Assembly (NCBI GenBank): GCA_001603025.1
Contig: LVAP01000018.1
Location: 1 to 36,045, forward strand
Source: Clostridiales bacterium Firm_10
GTDB lineage: Bacteria > Bacillota > Clostridia > Christensenellales > Aristaeellaceae
Reading direction: 5' to 3'
Length of the DNA stretch: 36,045 nt
Position 1 is the stretch's first letter; every line of letters begins with the position of its first letter. Shown piece after piece: positions 16,895 through 26,632 of the stretch. The notes under the pieces were generated by a model that was not told the DNA's origin, did not search any database, and saw only the letters and a program-made list of their open reading frames with translations. The position numbers were made by a program, and so were the translations under genes.

Positions 16895-16923
16895 ACCGAT
16901 CCATCACTTCAGGAGCGGGGCGC

Positions 16924-17730
16924 TCAGCGCCCCAGCTCCTTTGTCTTTTCAAAGGCGGCGATCACCGCGTCCATCACCGCGGCGCGGAAGGCTTTTTCCT
17001 CCAGCGCGCGCACGCCCGCGATGGTGGAGCCGCCGGGGCTGCACACGGCGTCCTTCAGCGCGCCGGGGTGCTTCTCGCCGCGCCCGGCCAGCGCCGCCGC
17101 GCCGGCCAGCATCTCCGCGGCGTAGGAGAGCGCCTTGGCGCGGGGCAGGCCGCATGCCACGCCGCCGTCCGCCAGCGCCTCAATGAACATGTACGCGAAC
17201 GCCGGGCCGCAGCCGCTGATCGCGCTGCCCGCGTCGATGAGCTTTTCCGGCAGCCGGTCAAAGGTGCCGGCGGCGCGCAGGGCAGCCAGGAAGTCGCCGA
17301 TCTCGCCCTCCGTCACGCGCTCGTCCGCGTCCATGAGGATCACGCCCCGGCCGATTTCCGCCGGGGTATTGGGCATGATGCGGATGACGGGATAATCGCC
17401 GCCCGCCATGGCGGCGATCTGGGCCATGGTGAGCCCCGCGGCCATGCTGACCAGCACAAAGCGGTCCTGCCGCGCGGCCAGGACCGGCGCGATGCCGGCG
17501 AGCATGTCCGCCATCATCTGCGGCTTAACCCCCAGCATGATGAAGCGGGCTTTCGCGGCGTTTTCATTGCCGCCGTGGGCGCAGCCGAGCCGCTCGGCCA
17601 GCTGTTCCGCCTTCTGCGGCGTGCGGTTGCTCAGGATGATACGCGCGGGGTCGACGGCCTTCGCCGCGGCCCGTGCCAGCGCGCCGCCCATGCTGCCTGT
17701 CCCGATGAAGCCGAATTCGTAGTTTGCCAT
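16924..17730 (-). CDS. proC: pyrroline-5-carboxylate reductase
   Basis: This 268-residue enzyme reduces pyrroline-5-carboxylate to proline with NAD(P)H, the last step of proline synthesis. The Rossmann motif FGFIGTGSMGGALA (residues 6-19), VKPQ near 73, RIMPNTPA near 122 and the dimer-domain signature GPAFAYMFIEALADGG are all conserved. The normal length suggests a full enzyme. The ATG at 17730 follows GGGAGGA (spacing 6); the upstream ATG at 17745 overlaps that ribosome site. It is a single-gene unit with its own promoter and terminator, and diverges from the ABC importer operon. Confidence 0.95.
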   Translation of the reverse strand: MANYEFGFIGTGSMGGALARAAAKAVDPARIILSNRTPQKAEQLAERLGCAHGGNENAAKARFIMLGVKPQMMADMLAGIAPVLAARQDRFVLVSMAAGLTMAQIAAMAGGDYPVIRIMPNTPAEIGRGVILMDADERVTEGEIGDFLAALRAAGTFDRLPEKLIDAGSAISGCGPAFAYMFIEALADGGVACGLPRAKALSYAAEMLAGAAALAGRGEKHPGALKDAVCSPGGSTIAGVRALEEKAFRAAVMDAVIAAFEKTKELGR

Positions 17731-17776
17731 GAAAAATCCTCCCATCCGAGCGGGAAACCGGAATGCCGACGCGTTT

Positions 17777-17806
17777 ATTTTATGACTGGACGCAGGGGGG
17801 TGTCAA
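17777..17806 (-). promoter_or_regulatory. promoter of proC
   Basis: TTGACA (17801-17806) and TAAAAT (17777-17782) are spaced by 18 nt on the minus strand, about 45 nt upstream of the proC start. Confidence 0.75.
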
Positions 17807-17848
17807 GAGCCCGGCCGCACCCGGCGAATTCTTGTGCGCGTTTCATTG

Positions 17849-17877
17849 TTGACAACGAAGACATTTTACGATATAAT
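17849..17877 (+). promoter_or_regulatory. consensus promoter of the ABC importer operon
   Basis: TTGACA (17849-17854), a 17-nt spacer and TATAAT (17872-17877) are perfect matches, 42 nt upstream of the first permease gene. No operator-like dyad is obvious around it. Confidence 0.9.
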
Positions 17878-17906
17878 AACACATGTAACATAGGTGACAG
17901 CTGCAT

Positions 17907-17913
17907 GGGGGTG
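17907..17913 (+). promoter_or_regulatory. ribosome binding site deciding a TTG start
   Basis: GGGGGTG lies 5 nt upstream of TTG 17919-17921. It can pair with the anti-SD sequence CCUCCAC through one G-U pair. The same motif precedes the TTG start at 13036-13038. Confidence 0.55.
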
Positions 17914-17918
17914 TAAAC

Positions 17919-18869
17919 TTGAACGGCAATTCTGCGATGCGCCTGAGAGGGCGCATGGGTTATTGGGAAGGCGTCAAGAAGAGCTTCAAGCGCAACTGGC
18001 AGCTCTACTTCTTTGTGGCGCCGGCGGTGGCTTATTACATCATCTTCCACTACCTCCCCCTCTATGGCATACAGATCGCCTTTAAGGACTACAAGGCGGT
18101 CAAGGGCATCGTGGGGAGTCCCTGGGTGGGCTTCAAGCATTTCCAGACGTTCTTCAGCTCCTATCTGTGCGTTGACCTGGTGCGGAACACGCTTCTGGTG
18201 AACATCTACAACCTCCTGTGGGGATTCCCGATTCCCGTCATTCTGGCGCTGTTCCTGAACCGGCTGAGCAGCCCGAAATTCAAGAAATTCTCGCAGACGG
18301 TCATCTATGTCCCGCACTTCGTGTCCACGGTCGTGCTGGCCGGTATGATGTACATCTTCCTGGATCCCAACAATGGCTTTGTGAACGCCATCGTCAAGGC
18401 GCTGGGCGGCACGCCGCAGTACTTCATGGCCGAATCCCGCTGGTTCCGCACCGTGTTCATCGCCTCCGGTCAGTGGCAGAACGCCGGCTGGGGCACCATC
18501 GTGTATCTGGCGGCCCTCACCGGCATCGACCAGGAAATGTATGAGGCGGCCCGCATCGACGGCGCCAGCATCATGAAGCAGATCTGGTACATCGACCTGC
18601 CTTCCATCATTCCCATGGCCATGATGATGCTCATCCTGAACGCCGGCTCCGTCATGGCGGGCAATATGACCAAGACGCTGCTGCTGCAGACGGCGGGCAA
18701 CAAGGGCGCGTCCAACACCATCGGCGTATACGTATACACCATGGGCCTGACGCAGGCGCAGTTCTCCTACACCGCCGCCATCGGCCTGTTCCAGAATGTG
18801 GTCAGCTTTGTGATGGTCATGAGCGTCAACGCCGTTTCGAAGAAGCTCAGTTCGATCAGCATGTTTTGA
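17919..18869 (+). CDS. ABC sugar importer permease, LplB type
   Basis: This 316-residue inner-membrane subunit of a CUT1 carbohydrate importer has six predicted membrane segments; the first follows NWQLYFFVAPAVAYYIIF. The cytoplasmic EAA loop that docks the ATPase reads EAARIDGASIMKQIWYIDLP. The sequence style (HYLPLYGIQIAFKDYK, then IYVPHFVSTVV) is that of LplB/YtcP partners for complex glycans. TTG 17919 is the likely start because GGGGGTG precedes it; an in-frame ATG at 17937 is the alternative. It is the first gene of the operon and is paired with an LplC-type permease. No ATPase gene is nearby, so a shared MsmX-like ATPase probably energises it. Confidence 0.9.
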   Translation: MNGNSAMRLRGRMGYWEGVKKSFKRNWQLYFFVAPAVAYYIIFHYLPLYGIQIAFKDYKAVKGIVGSPWVGFKHFQTFFSSYLCVDLVRNTLLVNIYNLLWGFPIPVILALFLNRLSSPKFKKFSQTVIYVPHFVSTVVLAGMMYIFLDPNNGFVNAIVKALGGTPQYFMAESRWFRTVFIASGQWQNAGWGTIVYLAALTGIDQEMYEAARIDGASIMKQIWYIDLPSIIPMAMMMLILNAGSVMAGNMTKTLLLQTAGNKGASNTIGVYVYTMGLTQAQFSYTAAIGLFQNVVSFVMVMSVNAVSKKLSSISMF

Positions 18870-18887
18870 TGAAGGGGCGTGAAAGAG

Positions 18888-19823
18888 ATGGCGGAAAACA
18901 TCAAAAAGCGCGTTCACGGCCACGGCATGGATCGCATGACGATGGGCGACAAGATATTCACCGTGTGCAATTACATCTTCTGGGTGATCGTGCTGCTCAT
19001 CGTGCTCTATCCCCTGTATCTGATTGTCATCTGCTCCGTATCCGATCCCTATGCCGTCATGAACGGCGAGGTCCTGCTGCTTCCGGTGGACTTTTCCTGG
19101 ATCGGCTATGAAAAGATACTCGCGTATAAGACGCTGTGGGTGGGCTACGGCTGGTCCCTGATCTATACGGTGGGCGGCACGCTTCTGGGCATCACCCTCA
19201 CCATGGGCCTGGCCTACGCCCTGGCCAATCAGTTCCCCGGCAAGGGCCTGGTGAACTTCATGGTCATCTTCACCATGTTCTTCTCGGGCGGCCTGATTCC
19301 CACATTCCTGGTGATGAAGGACATCGGCCTTTATAACAATCCGATGATACTGATCCTGATGGGTTCCCTCAGCGTGTTCAACACCATGATCGCCCGCACC
19401 TACCTGCAGACGTCCATTCCCAGGGAGCTGCACGAGGCGGCGGAGATCGACGGCGCGGATCACTTCCAGTATTTCTTCAAGTGCGTCCTGCCCCTGTCCG
19501 GCACCATTCTGGCGGTGCTTTCCGTCTACATCGCCGTGGCCCGCTGGAACGATTACTTCACCGCCCTGGTTTATATCCGCGACAAGCAGTACTGGCCGCT
19601 GCAGACGGTTCTGCAGAAGATCCTGGCCAGCCTGACGTTCTCGGCCGGCGACGTGGCCGAGATGTTCCAGGACAACTACACCGACGTGGCCGAGACGCTG
19701 CGCGTCTCCAACGTGGTGAAGTACTGCGCCATCATCGTCTCCACGGTCCCCGCGGTGGTGCTGTACCTCGTCATGCAGGACTATTTCGTCAAGGGCGTCA
19801 TGATCGGCTCCGTGAAGGGCTGA
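18888..19823 (+). CDS. ABC sugar importer permease, LplC type
   Basis: This second membrane subunit has 311 residues, six hydrophobic segments and the EAA loop EAAEIDGADHFQYFFKCVLP. LYPLYLIVICSVSDPYAV, MFFSGGLIPTFL and the ending MQDYFVKGVMIGSVKG are hallmarks of the LplC/YtcP branch. The ATG at 18888, with GAAGGGG upstream, was preferred over GTG at 18879. It lies 18 nt after the first permease and is followed after 71 nt by the solute-binding protein, the usual gene order. It forms the heterodimeric channel with the upstream gene product. Confidence 0.9.
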   Translation: MAENIKKRVHGHGMDRMTMGDKIFTVCNYIFWVIVLLIVLYPLYLIVICSVSDPYAVMNGEVLLLPVDFSWIGYEKILAYKTLWVGYGWSLIYTVGGTLLGITLTMGLAYALANQFPGKGLVNFMVIFTMFFSGGLIPTFLVMKDIGLYNNPMILILMGSLSVFNTMIARTYLQTSIPRELHEAAEIDGADHFQYFFKCVLPLSGTILAVLSVYIAVARWNDYFTALVYIRDKQYWPLQTVLQKILASLTFSAGDVAEMFQDNYTDVAETLRVSNVVKYCAIIVSTVPAVVLYLVMQDYFVKGVMIGSVKG

Positions 19824-19894
19824 CGACAGGCGATCATATCCGGCGCAGAGACCGGTTATGAATATCAAATCAACTATGAAGGGAAGGTTTGTCT

Positions 19895-21481
19895 ATGAAG
19901 AAATCTCTGGTAGCCTTGTTGCTTGCGCTGGCGATGATTCTCAGCTGCTGCGCTTATGCTGAGGAGTTCACGCCCCGCACCGTGCTCACCAACTCCGACG
20001 GCACCTCTATGGATCTGCCCATCACCACCGAGCCTGTGACCTTCACCGTCATGCAGTGCATCCGCGACACGGACGCCACCACCCTGAGCCCGGATTTCTG
20101 GTATGTCAAGAAGTGTGAAGCCGACACCGGCGTTCACATGGAGTACACCCAGGTGAACACCTCCGACTGGTCCACCCAGACCAACCTGATGTTCGCCTCC
20201 GGCGACTATGCCGACATCATCATCCGCAGCAACGGCACCATCGACACCGAGATGTACGGTGTGGATCAGGGCATCATCATCCCCGTGGATGACCTGCTCC
20301 AGTACATGCCTGTGCTGAAGGCCCGCATGGATGTGGATCCCGCCTACTATTCCTCCATCATCCGTTCGGATGGCCATATGTACGGCTTCCCGAAGGCTGC
20401 CGATGACGGCACCCGCCTCGGCAACGGCTGGTTCATCAACAAGACCTGGCTGGACAACCTGGGCCTTGAGATGCCCGACACTCCCGAGAAGCTGCTGGAT
20501 GCCCTGCGCGCTTTCATCAAGGAAGACGCCAACGGCAACGGCGACGCCACCGATGAAATCGGCTATGAGGCCGTCTTCGACGAGATGCAGAACAACATCC
20601 CCTCGATGTGGGGCATCGGCGAGCGCAACGAGCACTTCATGATCGACGATGACGGCAAGGTCATCTTCACCCCCTTCCACGAGCATTATCGCGAGGCCGT
20701 CGAGTTTATGGCCACGATGTATGCCGAGGGCCTGATGGATCCCGCCACCATCACCCAGGACAGCAACACCAAGATCGCTGTTTACAACCAGAACAACATC
20801 GGTATGGCCACCTGCCATCGCCTGCGCTCCATGGGCTGGGACGTCCTGCTTGAGGACATGGTCTGGCTCCCGCCGATCTCTGCTGAAGGCTGCCAGTTCC
20901 AGTGCTCCACCAGCATCGGCGCCGCCTCTGAAGACTGCTACCTGACCGTCGCCATCCCCGAAGACAAGCTGGAAATCGCCGCCAAGTGGGTTGACTACCT
21001 CATGTGCGACCAGTCCATGTACGAGACCTTCTATGGCCCCGAGGACAACATCTGGTCCTGGAATGCCGATGGCAAGTGCGAAATCGGCCCCGCGGGCGAC
21101 CAGGGCGTCATGGAATACTCCATGGGCGTCAACGGCATCTACTACCTGCCGTCCTTCTACTACAACGAGACCTTCGTGCAGCCCGACTACCGCGTGGAGC
21201 GCATCGAGTACATGGCGTACTATAAGGAGAACGGTTGCCTGCAGAAGAATCCCTCCGGCATCCTGTCCAACGCTGTGTCTCTGACGCCTGATCTGGCCGC
21301 CGAGAAGACCCAGATCTTCGCCAACCTGGAGACCATCTACGACCAGGCTGTGGCCGACATGATCATGCACGGCGTGACCGACGCAGCCTGGGACAGCATG
21401 ATCAGCTCCCTGAAGGCCGCCGGTGCGGATCGCTATGTTGAGATCTACCAGAATGCCTACGACGAGTATCTCGCCAAGTAA
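19895..21481 (+). CDS. extracellular solute-binding protein of the ABC importer
   Basis: This 528-residue protein has an N-terminal signal: MKKS, a hydrophobic stretch (LVALLLALAMIL) and then SCCAYAEE. Cleavage by signal peptidase I after AYA is plausible; the Cys pair could alternatively serve as a weak lipobox. The mature part is a family 1 sugar-binding protein (LipO/LplA-like), for example FASGDYADIIIR and DANGNGDATDEIGYE, the latter an EF-hand-like calcium loop common in this branch. The ATG at 19895 follows GGGAAGG by 7 nt. The product delivers an oligosaccharide to the two permeases. Its exact ligand is unknown. A strong terminator closes the operon. Confidence 0.9.
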   Translation: MKKSLVALLLALAMILSCCAYAEEFTPRTVLTNSDGTSMDLPITTEPVTFTVMQCIRDTDATTLSPDFWYVKKCEADTGVHMEYTQVNTSDWSTQTNLMFASGDYADIIIRSNGTIDTEMYGVDQGIIIPVDDLLQYMPVLKARMDVDPAYYSSIIRSDGHMYGFPKAADDGTRLGNGWFINKTWLDNLGLEMPDTPEKLLDALRAFIKEDANGNGDATDEIGYEAVFDEMQNNIPSMWGIGERNEHFMIDDDGKVIFTPFHEHYREAVEFMATMYAEGLMDPATITQDSNTKIAVYNQNNIGMATCHRLRSMGWDVLLEDMVWLPPISAEGCQFQCSTSIGAASEDCYLTVAIPEDKLEIAAKWVDYLMCDQSMYETFYGPEDNIWSWNADGKCEIGPAGDQGVMEYSMGVNGIYYLPSFYYNETFVQPDYRVERIEYMAYYKENGCLQKNPSGILSNAVSLTPDLAAEKTQIFANLETIYDQAVADMIMHGVTDAAWDSMISSLKAAGADRYVEIYQNAYDEYLAK

Positions 21482-21536
21482 TAACCGGAGAGGGAAAACA
21501 GAGGCTCCGTGCCTCACGATCTGATCAATTCTCTCA

Positions 21537-21574
21537 GCCTGGCATCGGCTTTCCGCCGATGCCAGGCGTTTTCT
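21537..21574 (+). terminator. intrinsic terminator of the ABC importer operon
   Basis: A 13-bp stem (21537-21549 with 21555-21567, 5-nt loop) is followed by GTTTTCTG, 56 nt after the binding-protein stop. Confidence 0.85.
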
Positions 21575-21785
21575 GTCCGGGAGGTTACGGCCAAAGCGAC
21601 GCCCGCGGCCAGGCGGCCCCGCTGGGACGAAGTCCTAAATATTTCCTTGCCGCTCGCCGGCATCGACATGCCGATTTGCCGGCATTTGGCTGGCTTTGCG
21701 ATGCACGGCGCCGCTGACGAGAACCGGGATACCTTTCGGGCCGATCTGATCCGGCGGGCCGTGAGATTATGATTTCGTGAAACAA

Positions 21786-21814
21786 TTGACAGGGCGGTCA
21801 TTATCCTGTAAAAT
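21786..21814 (+). promoter_or_regulatory. promoter of hppA
   Basis: A perfect TTGACA (21786-21791) and TAAAAT (21809-21814) are spaced by 17 nt. Transcription would begin near 21821 and give a leader of about 80 nt. Confidence 0.8.
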
Positions 21815-21902
21815 TAGTTTTAATGGGTCGTTTTTTGTCGGCCCGGGGCGAGGCTGCACTGCGGGCCCGCAATTCACGAGAAAGGCGAGGGGGCTGAACC
21901 GT

Positions 21903-24062
<2,160 letters not shown>

Positions 24063-24089
24063 CGCATTTCATCGGCAGAGGCGCAACGA

Positions 24090-24120
24090 CAGGAGGCCGT
24101 CCGTTCCGGGCGGCCTCCTG
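24090..24120 (+). terminator. terminator of hppA
   Basis: A 14-bp hairpin (24090-24103 with 24107-24120, one G-T pair, 3-nt loop) is followed by CTGTTGTG, 28 nt after the stop. The T run is weak but the stem is strong. Confidence 0.75.
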
Positions 24121-24184
24121 CTGTTGTGAGGCTTGGTTTCGCGGGGATTCCCTGATAAAAGCCGCAGATTTATGCAAATGGGCG

Positions 24185-24214
24185 TTGCGGAACCGGCGTG
24201 GTTTGCGATACAAT
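24185..24214 (+). promoter_or_regulatory. probable promoter of the glycan hydrolase cluster
   Basis: TTGCGG (24185-24190) and TACAAT (24209-24214) are spaced by 18 nt, about 70 nt upstream of the hydrolase start. The -10 matches five of six; the -35 is weak. Confidence 0.5.
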
Positions 24215-24230
24215 AAGGGCGGTGAGAATC

Positions 24231-24269
24231 ATGAACCTGCGCCGCCCTGTTTCCGGGCGGTTCGCATGA
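24231..24269 (+). CDS. possible 12-residue leader peptide ahead of the glycan hydrolase gene
   Basis: ATG 24231 opens a 12-codon frame (MNLRRPVSGRFA) that ends at TGA 24267-24269, where the final A begins the AGGAGG of the next gene. GGTGA lies upstream as a partial ribosome site. The frame spans three mutually exclusive pairing arms (24217-24222, 24242-24247, 24255-24260). Translation could therefore steer folding and downstream initiation. It may also be chance; no expression evidence exists. Confidence 0.3.
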   Translation: MNLRRPVSGRFA

Positions 24270-24281
24270 GGAGGTTTTTTC

Positions 24282-26111
24282 ATGGCTGAGTACCGCATCG
24301 ACCACAGCCGCCTCACGCTGACGGCTGATCCCGCCGGCTGCCGCTACGAGGTGACCCTGCCCTCCGGCGCGCAGTGGCGCATTGCGCGGCACCCCTTCGT
24401 CCGCTTTGCGGATGGGCGGATCGTTCCTTTCCCCGAACCGTCCGCCGAGGCGCGCACCAGCACCGGCACTTCCGATGGCGTCCGCGCGGTTTACGGCGGC
24501 TTCGGCGGGACGATCAGCGTCGAAACGCACGTCTTCATCGACCGGACGACGGGCGACCTCTTTTTTGAGGTGCGCCTGGACGGCGACCGCCCCGGGGAGG
24601 TCGAGGCGGTGTCCTTTCCCGCGCCCTTTGAGTTTGGCGCGGCGCCGGGCCAGGGGTACACAGTGCTCCCGCGCATGCAGGGCACGCTGGTGCCCGCCGG
24701 GGAGACCATCTCCATCGCCAGCGGCCAGGTTTTTGAGCGGGACGCCTATATGCCCCTCTACGGGCAGGTGCGCGGCGGTTCCGGCTATGCGGCGGTTTTC
24801 GACACGCCCTACGACGCAAAATACGCCCTTGAGGACGATCGGGTGGCGCCTCTCTGGCAAACCTCGCTGGGTGAGATGCGCTATGCGCGGCGCATGCTCT
24901 TCCGCTTCCGGGAGCCGTGCGATTACAACGTCATCGCCAAGTGCTACCGGGCCTATGTGAAGGAGCGGGGCGCTCTGGTCACGCTGCGGGAAAAGATCGC
25001 GCGCAATCCCGCCGTGGCGCGGCTGCCCGGCTGCGCGGTGATTCACGAGGGGATCGCCGTGCACATTTCCCCCAAATCGGACTACTACACGCCCGGCCAG
25101 CCGGAGAAGAACGATTACTATACCACCTTCGATGAGCGCGCGGCCCAGCTGCGGGCGCTGAAGGCCCGCGGCCTGGAGAAGGGCTACACCCATTTTGACG
25201 GCTGGGGGCGGCACGGATACGACAACCTGCATCCCTCGCCCTTTCCTCCGCATGAGGCGGCCGGCGGCGCTGAAGGCATGCGGCGGCTGAGCGAAGCGGC
25301 GCGCGAGGCGGGCTACATCTTCGGCATTCACGACCAGTACCGGGACTATTACTACGACGGGCCGGACTTTTCCCTCGACGAGGCCGTGACCGGCGCGGAC
25401 GGCTCGCATCCCTTCTGCTCCGTCTGGTACGGCGGGCCCCATTCCTTCCTCTGTTCAGCCCGCGCGATTGACTACGTGCGCCGCAACTATGCCATGTTCG
25501 AGCAGCTGGGCATCCGCGTGGAGGCTTCCTACCTGGACGTCTTCTCCGTCGTCCAGCTGGACGAGTGCTTCTCGAAGGCGCACCCGACAACCCGCGAGCA
25601 GTGTGCCCTGAATCGCCGCCGCTGCCTCGATATCCTCACGGACAGGGGCATCATTCCTTCTTCCGAGGAGGTGCTGGACTGTGTGCTTCCCTCGCAGGTG
25701 CTCTGCCATCACGCGCCGTTTTATACCACGAAGCTCGGCGCGCCGGATTCGCAGGCCGTGGGCATTCCCATTCCGCTGCTGAACCTGGTCTACCACGACT
25801 GCGTGGTGATTCCCTGGATTGGCCTGCCAGGCAGCCGGGGCGGCTGGGGCATTCCCGTGAACGACTGCGCTTATACCCATGCCATTCTCAACGGCGGCCC
25901 GGTCTACTGCCCGATCGATGCGGACGAGGCGCAGGTGGCCGCGGTGCGGGAGGCCTGCGCTTCGGCGGAGCGCCTGGCCTGCGAGGAAATGCTCCGGCAC
26001 GAATTCATCGACGGAAACCTGCGGCGTCAGCGCACGACCTTCTCGGACGGCACGGTGATCGAGGTGGATTTCGACACGGAGGCATATGCCGTCACGCCCG
26101 GCCGCAGCTGA
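24282..26111 (+). CDS. putative glycoside hydrolase (DUF5696-like, GH101-like barrel)
   Basis: This 609-residue protein has an N-terminal beta-rich part (about 1-230, YEVTLPSGAQWRIARHPF) followed by a TIM-barrel-like catalytic part. The segments THFDGWGRHGYDNLHPS and GYIFGIHDQYRDYYYDGPDF resemble DUF5696 and endo-alpha-N-acetylgalactosaminidase-like proteins. By analogy the nucleophile may be Asp419 (YLDVFS) and the acid/base Glu462 or Glu463 (SSEEV); this assignment is inference. No signal peptide or membrane segment is present, so it appears to act inside the cell on imported oligosaccharides. The ATG at 24282 follows AGGAGG (24269-24274). It heads a plus-strand cluster with an acetyltransferase and a sialidase-like gene. 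Confidence 0.7.
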   Translation: MAEYRIDHSRLTLTADPAGCRYEVTLPSGAQWRIARHPFVRFADGRIVPFPEPSAEARTSTGTSDGVRAVYGGFGGTISVETHVFIDRTTGDLFFEVRLDGDRPGEVEAVSFPAPFEFGAAPGQGYTVLPRMQGTLVPAGETISIASGQVFERDAYMPLYGQVRGGSGYAAVFDTPYDAKYALEDDRVAPLWQTSLGEMRYARRMLFRFREPCDYNVIAKCYRAYVKERGALVTLREKIARNPAVARLPGCAVIHEGIAVHISPKSDYYTPGQPEKNDYYTTFDERAAQLRALKARGLEKGYTHFDGWGRHGYDNLHPSPFPPHEAAGGAEGMRRLSEAAREAGYIFGIHDQYRDYYYDGPDFSLDEAVTGADGSHPFCSVWYGGPHSFLCSARAIDYVRRNYAMFEQLGIRVEASYLDVFSVVQLDECFSKAHPTTREQCALNRRRCLDILTDRGIIPSSEEVLDCVLPSQVLCHHAPFYTTKLGAPDSQAVGIPIPLLNLVYHDCVVIPWIGLPGSRGGWGIPVNDCAYTHAILNGGPVYCPIDADEAQVAAVREACASAERLACEEMLRHEFIDGNLRRQRTTFSDGTVIEVDFDTEAYAVTPGRS

Positions 26112-26135
26112 GGCGGGAGTTTGGGAGGGAAGGCA

Positions 26136-26576
26136 GTGGATCAGGAAATCAGGATTTGCAGCGAAAGGATTTCCCCGGAAGAATATGTGGACTTCCTCAA
26201 ACGCACCGACCTGGGATCGCAGTATCCAAAGGAGCGCTTTGAGGAGAGGATCGCCCGGCTGGTGGACAACGCCTCCATCAGTCTGGTCGCGCGGAACGGG
26301 GAGAACCTGGCCGTTGGGGTGCTGTTTGGGCTGACCGATTTCGCATACTGGCTTTACGTGACCGACCTGGGCGTGGACAGGCGCTTCGAGGGGCGGGGCA
26401 TCGGCACCCGCCTGATGAAGGCGGCGCATGAGCTGGCGGGCGGTGAAAAGGACATTGCGGTGTATCTCATCGCCAACGAAAAGGCGGTGCCGTTCTATGA
26501 AAAGCTGGGCATGAAAAAAGCGGACGACGTGATGCAGTACAATCACATCGAGTGGACTGAATTCACCGTGGAGTGA
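26136..26576 (+). CDS. GNAT-family N-acetyltransferase
   Basis: This 146-residue acetyltransferase has the acetyl-CoA loop RFEGRGIGTRL (R/QxxGxG/A) in the middle and a late NEKAVPFYEKLGMKKADD motif, the standard GNAT ending. The substrate is unknown. The GTG at 26136 is preferred: GGGAGG (26123-26128) lies 7 nt upstream, while the in-frame TTG at 26121 overlaps it. It lies 24 nt after the hydrolase gene and 56 nt before the sialidase-like gene, so the three are probably co-transcribed. Acetylation or removal of a sugar-linked amine would fit, but that is only context. Confidence 0.85.
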   Translation: MDQEIRICSERISPEEYVDFLKRTDLGSQYPKERFEERIARLVDNASISLVARNGENLAVGVLFGLTDFAYWLYVTDLGVDRRFEGRGIGTRLMKAAHELAGGEKDIAVYLIANEKAVPFYEKLGMKKADDVMQYNHIEWTEFTVE

Positions 26577-26632
26577 TCCTTCGCTGGAAAGAAGCCGGCC
26601 GGTATTCGCGCGGCGAAAAGGAGGGCATGGGC

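Larger units (their letters stand above)
21482..21902. other. intergenic region between the ABC operon and hppA
   Basis: This 421-nt gap contains the operon terminator (21537-21574), the hppA promoter (21786-21814) and an hppA leader with a hairpin (21840-21845 with 21862-21867). The stretch 21575-21785 has no supported gene. It shows several overlapping short inverted repeats built on GCCGGCAT/ATGCCG around 21657-21688, of unknown meaning. Confidence 0.5.

Noticed and set aside
17775..19868. 697-residue minus-strand open frame across the ABC permease genes
   Set aside because: His/Asp/Gln/Val-rich antisense artefact of GC-rich codons; the opposite strand encodes clear permeases with EAA loops.
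21514..21801. Minus-strand open frame of 95 residues between the ABC operon and hppA
   Set aside because: It overlaps the terminator and the hppA promoter, has no ribosome site and resembles no family.
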